Shown here: one piece after another, positions 36,037 through 44,493 of the stretch
Numbering within the stretch: position 1 is the first letter of the stretch
Layout of the letters: every line of letters begins with the position of its first letter
DNA from: Runella zeae DSM 19591
GTDB lineage: Bacteria; Bacteroidota; Bacteroidia; Cytophagales; Spirosomataceae
Assembly (NCBI RefSeq): GCF_000423565.1
Contig: NZ_AUIF01000011.1
Coordinates: forward strand, 124,001 to 188,000
DNA length: 64,000 nt
Reading direction: 5' to 3'
Program-made: the position numbers and the translations under genes
Notes under the pieces: generated by a model
Database searches by the model: none
What the model was told of the DNA's origin: nothing
What the model saw: the letters and a program-made list of their open reading frames with translations, nothing else

Positions 36037-36252
36037 CAGTAACAACCTTGAAATTGAGGGCGTAAAATTAGACCAAATACTTGATTATATCTCGCTAACT
36101 CAGATTTCCAGTAGCATTTTTACGTAAATTTTGCCTTCAGTAGATTAAAAGCTAAGGAATTCATTTGACCTACTTTTCTTCCTTTTTCCAACTATTTTAT
36201 TTTTTATATTTGGAAAAATATTCGGCACGCATAATAAACCCTTGCCTTATCT

Positions 36253-37470
36253 ATGGAACCAATTTTTGCGACGGAACGCACTCTGAAACTGTTGCCCCAA
36301 ATCAAAGCTTTTATCGAAAACGAGCTTTATCCCTTAGAAACACCTCATTTTTTGACCCATCATTTTTCGGAGGTAGAGCCTATTCTTCAACAAAAACGGC
36401 AATTGGTCAAAAAAGCAGGTTTATGGGGGCTTCACTTGCCCAAAGAAGAGGGTGGCCTTGAACTTACCCTTTGCGAATTTGGGCAAATCAGCGAAGTCTT
36501 AGCAAGTTCTCCTTTCGGACATTTTGTGTTTAATACCCAAGCGCCTGACATCGGCAATACCGAATTGATGCATAAGTACGCTCCCCAGCCCCTAAAAGAA
36601 CGTTATCTCAAACCTCTCATGGAAGGCGAAATAAGGAGTTGTTTTAGCATGACAGAACCCGAATTTGCGGGTTCGAATCCTACCCGTATGGGGACTACGG
36701 CGGTCAAAGAAGGGAGTGATTATGTCATCAATGGTCATAAGTGGTTTACGAGTTCGGCAGACGGGGCGGCTTTTGCCGTAGTGATGGCCGTCACCAACCC
36801 TGACGCTGCCCCTCACAAACGAGCTAGTCAGATTTTGGTGCCTATGGATACCCCTGGCGTAACCCTCGTCAGAAATATTCCAATCATGGGTCATGCAGGA
36901 GATAGCTGGGCAAGTCATGCCGAAATGCTTTATGAAAATGTAAGAGTCCCTCAAAACAATCTCATCGGCACCGAAGGAAGTGGTTTTTTATTGGCACAAG
37001 AGCGTTTGGGACCCGGTCGGATTCACCACTGTATGCGTTTTATTGGAATAGCGGAGCGAAGTTTTGATTTGATGTGCCGCTATGCTGCCAAACGCGAACT
37101 CGAAGAAGGCAAAATGCTAGGTGATACCCAATTTATCCAAGGGTTTATTGCCGAAAGCCGTGCCGAAATTGACGCAGCCCGACTCCTTGTTTTGCGTACG
37201 GCACACAATATCGATTTGTCAGGGGCTGCATCGGTACGGGACGAAATTTCAATGATTAAGTTTTTTACGGCCAATATGATGCTCCGAGTTATTGACCGTG
37301 CTATTCAAACCCACGGAGGTTTGGGAATGACAAGCGATATTTTGCTTTCGTATTGGTACGCCCACGAGCGCGCTGCTCGTATCTACGACGGTGCCGACGA
37401 AGTACATAAGTCAGCTCTTGCCAGAAGTATTCTCAAAAATTATGGCTTAGACGTACGCCGAAAAGGATAA
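36253..37470 (+). CDS. Acyl-CoA dehydrogenase family protein
   Basis: 405 aa. Typical blocks are WGLHLPKEEGGLELTLCEFG, CFSMTEPEFAGSNPTRMGT (FAD/substrate binding), VINGHKWFTSSADGAAFAVVM, IQTHGGLGMTSDILLSYWY and a C-terminal RIYDGADEVHKSALARSIL. The last resembles the ACAD10/11 branch (IYDGxDEVH), which acts on branched or long-chain acyl-CoA; the true substrate is unknown. It is an FAD enzyme that introduces the alpha-beta double bond and passes electrons to ETF. Monocistronic, ending at a bidirectional terminator. Confidence 0.93.
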   Translation: MEPIFATERTLKLLPQIKAFIENELYPLETPHFLTHHFSEVEPILQQKRQLVKKAGLWGLHLPKEEGGLELTLCEFGQISEVLASSPFGHFVFNTQAPDIGNTELMHKYAPQPLKERYLKPLMEGEIRSCFSMTEPEFAGSNPTRMGTTAVKEGSDYVINGHKWFTSSADGAAFAVVMAVTNPDAAPHKRASQILVPMDTPGVTLVRNIPIMGHAGDSWASHAEMLYENVRVPQNNLIGTEGSGFLLAQERLGPGRIHHCMRFIGIAERSFDLMCRYAAKRELEEGKMLGDTQFIQGFIAESRAEIDAARLLVLRTAHNIDLSGAASVRDEISMIKFFTANMMLRVIDRAIQTHGGLGMTSDILLSYWYAHERAARIYDGADEVHKSALARSILKNYGLDVRRKG

Positions 37471-37509
37471 AAGAAGCCCAAGTATTTCAGGGATACTTGG
37501 GCTTCTTTT
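37469..37509. terminator. Bidirectional terminator with 17-bp perfect stem
   Basis: AAAAGAAGCCCAAGTAT (37469-37485) and ATACTTGGGCTTCTTTT (37493-37509) are exact reverse complements with a 7-nt loop, between convergent genes. The left arm starts inside the stop codon of the acyl-CoA dehydrogenase. Confidence 0.9.
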
Positions 37510-37518
37510 TAACATTAT

Positions 37519-38241
37519 TTATTTGATTCTGAAAGTAGCATTCATCCGATAGCTGTACTTGATTTTTTGATATTCAAGTGCGTCACCACCTTCAGGAGCG
37601 GCGTCAGCAGCCATTAGGCGTACGTTGTATTGGGCTTGTTTGTACATCGGATATACACTGCCTTCTTCTACTTCATGAATTTCAAGGACTTCGCCCAGTT
37701 TTTCACCAATAGATTCTAGCAAATAGCCCGCTTTTTCTTTGGCAGCTTTGAGTGCATTGATTTTCACTTGTTTGCGAAACTCCTCTTTCTTTGAATGCTC
37801 CACACGGCTCATGTTCACATACTCTACTCCACGGTCATCTACTTTGGTCATCAAGTCGTTGATATTATTAGCATTTGAGAGCTTGAGTTGGAATTGTTTT
37901 GCTGCCAAAAAATGTTGAGGTTTCTTTTTACCCGTCCATTCACGATAGCCCGTCACTCCACTCACCGAAAGGTTTTCTTTGGGAAGACCCGCACTTTTGA
38001 CGGCATCTATAAGCTGCTTCTCAAGCACTTCTAGTGCTACTTTATCTTTCTGATTTTTTTCGTCTTTAAAATACTCTTTCAGCGAAATCGTAAAATAAAG
38101 CTCATCAGGTACGATTTCGAGTTCGGCGGTGCCAGTTACTTCAATTTTTTTGATAGGTTCTTTTTCCACGGCTGTAGTAGTTTGAGCAAAAATAGAAGTG
38201 CTATACGCAATCAATAAAGCACTTAATACGAATCGTTTCAT
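37519..38241 (-). CDS. SIMPL domain protein (DUF541)
   Basis: 240 aa. Signal peptide MKRFVLSALLIAYSTSIFAQ. The opening KIEVTGTAELEIVPDELYFTISLKEY and the later YVNMSRVEHSKKEEFRKQVKINALKAAKEKAGYLLESIGEKLGEVLEI are the standard SIMPL pattern (periplasmic, unknown function, linked to stress resistance in some species). The end, YSYRMNATFRIK, gives a final beta-strand. Downstream of a GHL10 gene on the same strand with a 76-bp gap; relation unclear. Confidence 0.9.
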   Translation of the reverse strand: MKRFVLSALLIAYSTSIFAQTTTAVEKEPIKKIEVTGTAELEIVPDELYFTISLKEYFKDEKNQKDKVALEVLEKQLIDAVKSAGLPKENLSVSGVTGYREWTGKKKPQHFLAAKQFQLKLSNANNINDLMTKVDDRGVEYVNMSRVEHSKKEEFRKQVKINALKAAKEKAGYLLESIGEKLGEVLEIHEVEEGSVYPMYKQAQYNVRLMAADAAPEGGDALEYQKIKYSYRMNATFRIK

Positions 38242-38317
38242 GGTAATTATAGAATTTGTTTGTGCGTTTTCAACGAAAAAGTCAGTACAAATCGTGCCTT
38301 TCTTTTGTTAATGATTC

Positions 38318-40300
38318 CTAACGCTTCAAAATAATCTTCGCCGTTTTTTGGGTTTCACCGGCCATCAGACGTGCATAATATACGCCATCACTTAAAAACT
38401 GTCCATTGAATTTTACGGAATAAGTGCCCGCTTGTTGTGGTTGGTTGACAACCAACGCCCCCACGCGTGTTCCTCGGGTATCGTACACATAAAGAGACAC
38501 TTCTGCGGCGGCGGGTAAACGATACCGAATACCTATTTGTTGACTAAACGGATTGGGAAATATTTGCAAAAACTCATCTTGAGTTTCACTTTCTTGGGAA
38601 GCCGCAGCAACGGTTTCTTTTTCATCAGTAGTTACAAGTTCTTCGGGCTCTTCTGTGGTCTCATCTTCATCCATAGCTGCGGCCGTTACCGACTCCATAG
38701 GTGCTTCGGTTTCAGTAGGTACTTGCAGTTGAGTGGCTATGGGAAGAATTGGTTTTTGTGGTTCTTCTTCTATCTCTACTTCCCGCTGCCCTGTCATAAT
38801 ACTAACTACCTCTGTAGGCGGGCTTTCGTTGTGAAGGCGATTAAACGCACTTACGGTATAATTATACTTAGTGTGGGGTTTGACATTTTTATCAACAAAA
38901 CTAAATGATGTTTTTCCTTCTTCTCTCACCACAATGGTCCTAATCGCCTGTGCTGTTCGGAGGTCAATGGAGGCCTGATTAGCACTACGATAAATCACAA
39001 AATAGCGCGCTTTATCGCGTTCGGAGTTGGTATTATAGGGATAAGACCACTGCACTGTCACGGTATTATTGTCATTGAGGGAAGTGGCTACTTCTTCTGG
39101 TTTAGGAGGAGGAGCCGTATTTTTCCAAGGCATAGTTGGCACAAGCGCAGGTGCTTGGTACACATCTTCGCACAAGGCATCACAAAACCGATTGGGGTTG
39201 TTGCGAAGGATTTTGGCACTAAACAAAATACTACCGTGCACATTCTGAAATGTCCGATTGTATTTGATTTGGTTGGATACTTCTTGGGGGCGGCGCCAAT
39301 TGGCATCTGTATTGACTTTATACACTCCTTGACCAATGTACAAGTGTTGATCTGAAACGTTATCGTTCCACCAAGGTACGATATGGGTATAGTTGGCGGA
39401 GTTGTTGCCCATACTCCAGTATACTTGAGGTGCAATATAATCTACCCATCCTTCTTGAATCCACTTGCGAGAATCGGAGAAATTGCCCGAATATGCTTCA
39501 AAACCGCGAGAATTAGACCCCTCGGCTGAGCTAGTGCGATTACGCCAGATTCCAAAGGGAGACACTCCAAACTTCACCCATGGCTTGACCTGCTGAATAC
39601 TGTCAGCCACGGTTTTGATGAGCAAGTTGATATTGTCACGACGCCAATCCGCCTTATCAGTAAAACCACGATTGTATTCTTCAAACGTAGCATCATCTTT
39701 GAGTTTGAGACCTGCTTGAGGATATGGATAAAAATAATCATCAAAGTGAATACCATCTATGTCATAGCGACGTACCACATCCATCACGACTTTCGTCACA
39801 AACGACCGCACTTCTGGGCGCCCTGGGTCAAGGATACGTAACGGCCCATACGACAACAATACATCAGGGCGGGTTTTTGCGACGTGATTGGGCGCAATTG
39901 ACGCTCTCCTAATGTCCGTAACTGCACGGTAGGGGTTCATCCAAGCGTGGATTTCGATGTTACGCTTACGACATTCTTGAATGGCAAATGCAAGTGGGTC
40001 ATAGCCTGGAGAACGTCCTTGCTGCCCCGTGAGCCACTCCGACCACGGCTCTAGCTTGCTTTCATAGACGGCGTCGCAGGCGTTGCGAATCTGAAAAAAA
40101 ACGGCATTGAGGCCTCGTCGCTGAATCATATCCAACAAGTCACGCAGTTCTTGCTGCTGCTGAGCAGCTGGAAGCCCTTTGGCCGAGGGCCAATCTACAT
40201 TCCCAACATTGGCAATCCATACCCCTCTAAATTCTCTTTTAGGCTGCGCCCATAAAGAAAAACTTACCAAAAACAGAAGTAAAATCTTTTTCAACGGCAT
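38318..40300 (-). CDS. GHL10-type glycosyl hydrolase with T9SS sorting domain
   Basis: 660 aa from the ATG at 40300, which opens the signal peptide MPLKKILLLFLVSFSLWAQ; ATGs further upstream in frame (e.g. 40315) extend it without benefit. Residues about 20-350 form the GHL10 (DUF187-like) TIM barrel: REFRGVWIANVGNVDWPS, GLNAVFFQIRNACDAVY, YDIDGIHFDDYFYPYP, VSPFGIWR, VDYIAPQVYWSMG. A fibronectin type III-like module follows (about 385-480), then a Glu/Thr-rich linker, then a type A T9SS sorting domain (LQIFPNPFSQQIGIRYRLP to the end). Probably a surface or secreted glycosidase; substrate unknown. The 294-bp gap to the next gene shows no other gene. Confidence 0.88.
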   Translation of the reverse strand: MPLKKILLLFLVSFSLWAQPKREFRGVWIANVGNVDWPSAKGLPAAQQQQELRDLLDMIQRRGLNAVFFQIRNACDAVYESKLEPWSEWLTGQQGRSPGYDPLAFAIQECRKRNIEIHAWMNPYRAVTDIRRASIAPNHVAKTRPDVLLSYGPLRILDPGRPEVRSFVTKVVMDVVRRYDIDGIHFDDYFYPYPQAGLKLKDDATFEEYNRGFTDKADWRRDNINLLIKTVADSIQQVKPWVKFGVSPFGIWRNRTSSAEGSNSRGFEAYSGNFSDSRKWIQEGWVDYIAPQVYWSMGNNSANYTHIVPWWNDNVSDQHLYIGQGVYKVNTDANWRRPQEVSNQIKYNRTFQNVHGSILFSAKILRNNPNRFCDALCEDVYQAPALVPTMPWKNTAPPPKPEEVATSLNDNNTVTVQWSYPYNTNSERDKARYFVIYRSANQASIDLRTAQAIRTIVVREEGKTSFSFVDKNVKPHTKYNYTVSAFNRLHNESPPTEVVSIMTGQREVEIEEEPQKPILPIATQLQVPTETEAPMESVTAAAMDEDETTEEPEELVTTDEKETVAAASQESETQDEFLQIFPNPFSQQIGIRYRLPAAAEVSLYVYDTRGTRVGALVVNQPQQAGTYSVKFNGQFLSDGVYYARLMAGETQKTAKIILKR

Positions 40301-40594
40301 CGGTTCAACGTTCATACTGCACCTTTCCTCAGATTTTCTAAGAAACGAGTAACCCTTATTCTTTAGCAAAAATCGTACAAAAGTAACGTCCATCTTCTAA
40401 AATATAATACGTAGTTGATAACAAACCTCTTTGAACAACTTTTCTGAGAGGCTAATTTTCTATAAAACAGTGTGTATGTTAGTATTCGCAAAAAACCTGA
40501 AAACATCATCTAAAGCACAAAAACAGCGAAATGTTAGAAGAATTTTGAATGGGTAGTATTATTTTTGGCTTAGATATTTTAAACGCAATGTTCC

Positions 40595-41131
40595 ATGGCT
40601 CAAAAAAACAAAACCACCGAACTCAAAAAGTATCTTGCCGAGATGAATGAGGAGGCACTTCGCGCAGAAATCTTGAAATTGTACCAAAAACTACCACAAG
40701 TGAAGGATTACTATAACCAAGATTTGATGAGTGAAGCGGAGCGGCAGGCGATGTTGGACACTTATAAAAAGAAAGTATATCGACAATTTTGGACACCTTC
40801 TGGCAACCCCAAAGATCCAAGCAATGCCGAAATCAAGACATTGGTGTCAGAATTTGAGAAAGTAGCCGCTTTTCCTTACGATGTTATTGACCTGTTACTG
40901 TATAGGGTAGAACTCACTACCGAACATGCCAATGAATTTGGTGGAGCCGCCACTGCCAACTACAATGCCTCAACGACGATGTTTAAAAAGGCAATGAAGC
41001 TCATTCAGGCGAACGGCTATTTAAACTATTTCCAGCAGAGAATAGAAGCCCTTTTTCAGTTCGATAACCTCGACTACTGGTATATTATGGATTTGGAGAG
41101 TGTGTATGAGGAATTGAAGGGGGAAAATTAG
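40595..41131 (+). CDS. DUF6155-like protein
   Basis: 178 aa, cytosolic, largely helical and charged. It begins MAQKNKTTELKKYLAEMNEE and continues LRAEILKLYQKLPQVKDYY, which I associate with the DUF6155 family; the function of that family is unknown. Its stop codon overlaps the stop of the next, convergent gene by 4 bp. It is the left edge of an island of small accessory genes. Confidence 0.6.
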   Translation: MAQKNKTTELKKYLAEMNEEALRAEILKLYQKLPQVKDYYNQDLMSEAERQAMLDTYKKKVYRQFWTPSGNPKDPSNAEIKTLVSEFEKVAAFPYDVIDLLLYRVELTTEHANEFGGAATANYNASTTMFKKAMKLIQANGYLNYFQQRIEALFQFDNLDYWYIMDLESVYEELKGEN

Positions 41132-41481
41132 TACTCATTGACCCAAAAGTCCCAAATCTGGAACATTTCGAGGGTTTCGTCGTCGGCTTCTATGTTGCTG
41201 AGTTTGGAGTATTCAATCGGGACAAGATAATTTCCTTGCTCTATTTTGAGTTGGAAATCAGTGTCGGTAAAACCTTCTGCATCGCTGTGCAAACCGACGA
41301 TTTTTACCCGTTTTACTTCTACATCGCCGCTTTTCTTTTTGAGTTGGGCAGTAGCATAAAATGGAAAAATGAGTGTTTCGTCAAAAGTGCAGTACCATCC
41401 CGAGCTCATTTCGTACTCGTTGTAGGCATCTACGATGATTTCGTAATCAATTTTTTGTCGGATTTCTTCGGGGGTAAGCAT
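41128..41481 (-). CDS. Small protein resembling the calcium-binding family PF11535
   Basis: 117 aa. The stretch DYEIIVDAYNEYEMSSGWYC followed by TLIFPFYATAQL and VKRVKIVGLHSDAEG resembles small bacterial proteins annotated as calcium-binding (SSO6904-like; typical DEIVVDAYxExE-xxGWxxYL...FPF). Cytosolic, no signal. Located 14 bp downstream of the RelE-like toxin gene on the same strand, probably in one transcript. Function unknown. Confidence 0.6.
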   Translation of the reverse strand: MLTPEEIRQKIDYEIIVDAYNEYEMSSGWYCTFDETLIFPFYATAQLKKKSGDVEVKRVKIVGLHSDAEGFTDTDFQLKIEQGNYLVPIEYSKLSNIEADDETLEMFQIWDFWVNEY

Positions 41482-41495
41482 GAGTAGATAGTTTC

Positions 41496-41834
41496 TTATT
41501 CAAACAATTGTTTGATGATTTTAGTTAGCGTCTCTTTTTTGATACTGCTTTCTTCCGATTTGTCGAACATTGTGATTAAGTGAATATCCGTTCCGTTTTC
41601 GACTTTACTAAGCAAATAAGTAATGACCCGAAAACCACCGCTCTTACCTTTTCCTTTGCTTTTACTTTTTAATCTAATTTTGTATAATCCATTACCTAAC
41701 GATGTGCCAAGGGTTGGGTTTTCGAGTAGTTCTTCAATCAAAATATCAACATCATTTTCCAGTGATGAAAACTTTTTGATAAGCCGTTTGTACCGAGATG
41801 CAAAATAGGAGGTGATTTTAACTTCATTGGGCAT
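41496..41834 (-). CDS. RelE/ParE-family toxin
   Basis: 112 aa. Pattern KITSYFASRYKRLIKKFSSL, NPTLGTSLGNGLYKIRLKSKSKGKGKSGGFRVITY and IHLITMFDKSE is that of RelE-type mRNA interferases of the HigB/RelE group (basic core with R and K, then IYL-like strand). Start overlaps the antitoxin stop by 11 bp, the classic arrangement. It would cleave mRNA on the ribosome when freed from the antitoxin. Confidence 0.85.
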   Translation of the reverse strand: MPNEVKITSYFASRYKRLIKKFSSLENDVDILIEELLENPTLGTSLGNGLYKIRLKSKSKGKGKSGGFRVITYLLSKVENGTDIHLITMFDKSEESSIKKETLTKIIKQLFE

Positions 41835-42045
41835 CGTGTATTTCTTTTTTTAAGTCTGCAAAAGTGCGAGTAGGAATTTTGCCTTCCTTCATAAGCTTCA
41901 CTTCTTTCAACCCTTCCTCAATCTCCTGCATAAGCGTAAGGGGCTGCTCTTGGTTGTCTTCGTTGATAATCAGTGCTTTGAGCTCTTCTCTAACACGTTT
42001 GGGAAGAACTTTGTATTGTTCATAAATAATTTGTGCAGTGCTCAT
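41824..42045 (-). CDS. Antitoxin partner of RelE-like toxin
   Basis: 73 aa from the ATG at 42045 (MSTAQIIYEQYKVLPKRVREELKALI); the longer reading starts at a TTG. Charged, helical, with an acidic second half (QEIEEGLKEVKLMKEGKIPTRTFADLKKEI) typical of antitoxins that wrap around RelE toxins. It precedes and overlaps the toxin gene by 11 bp. Confidence 0.8.
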   Translation of the reverse strand: MSTAQIIYEQYKVLPKRVREELKALIINEDNQEQPLTLMQEIEEGLKEVKLMKEGKIPTRTFADLKKEIHDAQ

Positions 42046-42106
42046 GGTTTGTCTGTTTTGGCTAAACAAAGATAATGGGATTTCTTCTAAATTTCTCCTG
42101 AGTGTT

Positions 42107-42296
42107 TTACTCCTCCCAACCTTTGGGAGCTAAATCAAAATACGTAGGATTGCCTATGTGCTGACAAATTCTTCGTTTTTGGGTCTTTGGTAATGTAGTA
42201 CCGCGTACCACCCTTGGCGGTAGGTGTTGCTTTGATATAAACGATATCGCCTTGGCGATTGGTGTGGGAGAGGTATTTGTCTATCTCCTCACTCAT
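42107..42296 (-). pseudogene. Small conserved-looking gene broken by a frameshift
   Basis: From the ATG at 42296 the frame reads MSEEIDKYLSHTNRQGDIVY, then IKATPTAKGGTRYYITK, and stops after 53 codons at 42135. From about codon 40 the +1 frame reads LPKTQKRRICQHIGNPTYFD and then LAPKGWEE before a TAA at 42107, a sequence that looks far more protein-like than the in-frame tail. A single-base change near 42180 would join the two. The start overlaps the nucleotidyltransferase stop by 8 bp, so it was the next gene of that operon. Family unknown. Confidence 0.5.
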
Positions 42297-42594
42297 AAAT
42301 CAGTGTTTGGGTTTTGTTCATTACTTTTATGAAATAGGGGTTTCGGAGCGTACGGGCCGTTACCAAATCTACCGTTCTACCCAAAATGGTCTCAATAGCT
42401 GTCACAATCTTGAAGTAATTCTCGCCATAAGTAATTGGGTCAAGATTCTCGTCAAAATCTATCAAAATATCCACATCGCTATCTTCCCCAAACGCATCCG
42501 TACATACCGTGCCAAAAGCATACGCCTTTTTGACGCTGTTTTCTTGAAAAACTTGCCTGATAGCGGGGAGGTGGTTGGTGAGGAGGGGGTGCAT
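42289..42594 (-). CDS. MNT-type nucleotidyltransferase, probable antitoxin
   Basis: 101 aa. Minimal nucleotidyltransferase: AYAFGTVCTDAFGEDSDVDI gives G28-T29, ten residues, then D40-V-D42, the GS-x10-DxD catalytic pattern with Thr in place of Ser; a further acidic residue follows in VDLVTARTL. MNT proteins of this size act as antitoxins that AMPylate HEPN toxins. Here the gene lies 34 bp downstream of the HEPN-like gene of the retron locus, on the same strand, which fits that role. The frameshifted small gene overlaps its end. Confidence 0.8.
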   Translation of the reverse strand: MHPLLTNHLPAIRQVFQENSVKKAYAFGTVCTDAFGEDSDVDILIDFDENLDPITYGENYFKIVTAIETILGRTVDLVTARTLRNPYFIKVMNKTQTLIYE

Positions 42595-42628
42595 AGACTT
42601 GAATTTTAGCGAAGATATGATTAGATAT

Positions 42629-43261
42629 TTATCTATTCTGCGGCATATTTAATGCAGATGAATATTTTTTAAGATTAATCTGTGTTATAATCATGAAATG
42701 GAAGCAAGTAGGAAATTTTTGCTTGAATAGACTTTCTTTACTTGCATCAATATACGGATTTGCATGGCCGTGATGATTTCTTTTGTAATATAAAACCCTA
42801 TCTGTCTCAAAATCAGTATTATCTGAATTGAAATAATGTTTGAAAAGATTTAATTTATCTGACCAAATAATATCCGAAAGAGTAATGTCTGCGCCATTAC
42901 AGAGCTTTTCTTTCAATTTATCATTACGATTATTGAGGTAGTTAAAAATTTGATTTCCCAAAGGTGTTAGCTGCCATTGACCATTGGATTGTTGTTTCAG
43001 TTGGGAATTTATGACAGGTAGCGTTACCTGATTCAGACCATAAATAACTATTTCTTCTAATTGCTTGATATAATAGAATGATGCAACTGTATAGTCTTCT
43101 TTCCAACAAGATTTCTCCATTTCAATATAATTTTCAATCAAAGGACTTGAAATGCCAGCTACCCCTTGGTAAAGGTTTCCTGCTCTTGAAAGTATTTTTT
43201 CAAGAAAAGAATGATATTCATCTTGGGAAGTCAAATATGAAAGTAAATCGCTTGAGTTCAT
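42629..43261 (-). CDS. HEPN-like protein, putative retron effector/toxin
   Basis: 210 aa, cytosolic, mostly helical. The only strong motif is RNHHGH (R161, H166; Rx4H) followed by Y170, as in HEPN ribonucleases of HepT type (Rx4HxY there; here the Tyr is at +4). Its ATG overlaps the reverse transcriptase stop by 4 bp (ATGA, 43258-43261), so translation is coupled. An MNT gene follows 34 bp downstream, which supports the HEPN reading. It is longer than HepT (about 130-140 aa), and the HEPN call rests on one motif plus context. Inferred role: toxin released when the retron is disturbed. Confidence 0.55.
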   Translation of the reverse strand: MNSSDLLSYLTSQDEYHSFLEKILSRAGNLYQGVAGISSPLIENYIEMEKSCWKEDYTVASFYYIKQLEEIVIYGLNQVTLPVINSQLKQQSNGQWQLTPLGNQIFNYLNNRNDKLKEKLCNGADITLSDIIWSDKLNLFKHYFNSDNTDFETDRVLYYKRNHHGHANPYIDASKESLFKQKFPTCFHFMIITQINLKKYSSALNMPQNR

Positions 43262-44322
43262 TTTAGATTATTTTTTGCCAGTTTATCGAAAATTATCAGA
43301 TACTCTTTAAAAGCCTCATCACTTCCCCCCCGTACCATTCTCAAAAATTGAATTTTACCCAACAATACCTTCCTCAAATCAGGAATCGTTTTATTTCGTT
43401 TAAATCCTTTTTCTTCGGGATAATGATTTAAAAACTTGGCTTGGGTAACTTCTAATCCATGTTTTTGCCAGTTATGTAAAATTGCTCTAATAGTACGGAC
43501 GTACTCGCGATTTACATTTAGTTTTTCATTCACTACTACGCCTGTTACCTCTTGGCGTTGGTTGGGTTTTAGCAAACGAGTTTTCTTGCTGTTTACTTTA
43601 AAGCCTTCTTCTTTTAAAATTTTGCCAAGTCCCAAACCCATTTTTTGTTTTGCCTCCTTGCTTAGTTCGTCAAAACTGAGCGTGATGTCATCGGCATAGC
43701 GGGTATAAGTAAAACCATGTTTGGCCGCTAAACCACTAATTCGGTAGTCCATTCTTCGACAAACAATATTAGTTAAAATAGGTGATACTGGCGATCCTTG
43801 GGGTAATTTACCCTGAAAACAGCAAAAATTGGCTACAATATGCGCAAATTCGGATGTAAGACCGTATTCAGGCAATTGCAAAACCGCTTTGATTCGTCCA
43901 AAATGAATAGTAGGAAAAAAGTCTTGCAGGTCTAAATTAAAAACATTTTTCTTGCCCAAGTGCGGTTGTGCGTTCGATACAATGCTTCGGTTCATCACAA
44001 AACCATGTGCTGCTTCGGTAGGCTTATACAAATGACTTAATATTACATTCAGACGTCTTTGGATGCGCTTTAATGTTTCTTCGGGAGCATGAATAACCCG
44101 TTCTCCTCCTGATTTTTTTGAAATTCGGTGTTCTTTATACTTGCTTTCTAAGTTGTAATAATAATGATAGACCTGTTTAATGGAAAACGGTTTGTATTCT
44201 AAAACTAATTTTTGAGCAATCCAATCACTCACCAAATTAAGCAAATCGGTTAAATCAGCGAGGTTTTTGCCGCTTTGCAAGGCGGTTTTAATAGTCTGTA
44301 TTTCATCGCTAGTAAATTCCAT
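43258..44322 (-). CDS. Retron-type reverse transcriptase
   Basis: 354 aa. Reverse transcriptase motifs are in order: DLQDFF (131-136, first catalytic Asp), LPQGSPVSP (173-181), YADD (209-212, catalytic pair) and a thumb-like end. Two motifs specific to retron enzymes are present: NAQPH (117-121, NAxxH) and VTG (259-261). There is no maturase or endonuclease domain as in group II introns. It would use the adjacent RNA as template and primer to make msDNA. The ATG lies 16 nt after the end of the putative ncRNA. The effector-like gene overlaps its stop codon. Confidence 0.93.
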   Translation of the reverse strand: MEFTSDEIQTIKTALQSGKNLADLTDLLNLVSDWIAQKLVLEYKPFSIKQVYHYYYNLESKYKEHRISKKSGGERVIHAPEETLKRIQRRLNVILSHLYKPTEAAHGFVMNRSIVSNAQPHLGKKNVFNLDLQDFFPTIHFGRIKAVLQLPEYGLTSEFAHIVANFCCFQGKLPQGSPVSPILTNIVCRRMDYRISGLAAKHGFTYTRYADDITLSFDELSKEAKQKMGLGLGKILKEEGFKVNSKKTRLLKPNQRQEVTGVVVNEKLNVNREYVRTIRAILHNWQKHGLEVTQAKFLNHYPEEKGFKRNKTIPDLRKVLLGKIQFLRMVRGGSDEAFKEYLIIFDKLAKNNLK

Positions 44323-44338
44323 TTATGAAAGATAAAAA

Positions 44339-44464
44339 GCACCTGCGGGTATCATCAAAAAAATAAAAAAACAATCATCAGCAGCGTTTTAGTCTCAAAT
44401 AGTGAGCTATAACGCAATAAAGCATGGCGTAACGCCATACCCATCAAGATTTTGCCGCAGGTGC
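44339..44464 (-). ncRNA. Putative retron msr-msd RNA
   Basis: On the minus strand, GCACCTGCGG (44455-44464, 5' end) and CCGCAGGTGC (44339-44348, 3' end) are perfect 10-bp inverted repeats, as a1 and a2 of retrons. Between them are a hairpin ATGGCG-TTA-CGCCAT and a longer imperfect hairpin from GCGTT to AACGC (about 12 pairs, loop CTATT), then a T-rich stretch. It is 126 nt, compact for a retron RNA. It sits between the helicase stop (30 bp away) and the RT start (16 nt). The msr/msd boundary and branching G cannot be fixed from sequence. Confidence 0.7.
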
Positions 44465-44493
44465 ATAGTTACAAAACTACACAAAAAACAGTA

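Noticed and set aside
39910-39925. Isolated TGTCCG half site
   Set aside because: Lies within the GHL10 coding sequence, no partner half and no promoter-like element at 53 nt.
43258-44322. Reverse transcriptase as part of a group II intron or diversity-generating retroelement
   Set aside because: No maturase or endonuclease domain and no intron ends; no template/variable repeat pair seen nearby; NAxxH and VTG motifs plus the a1/a2 repeats fit a retron.
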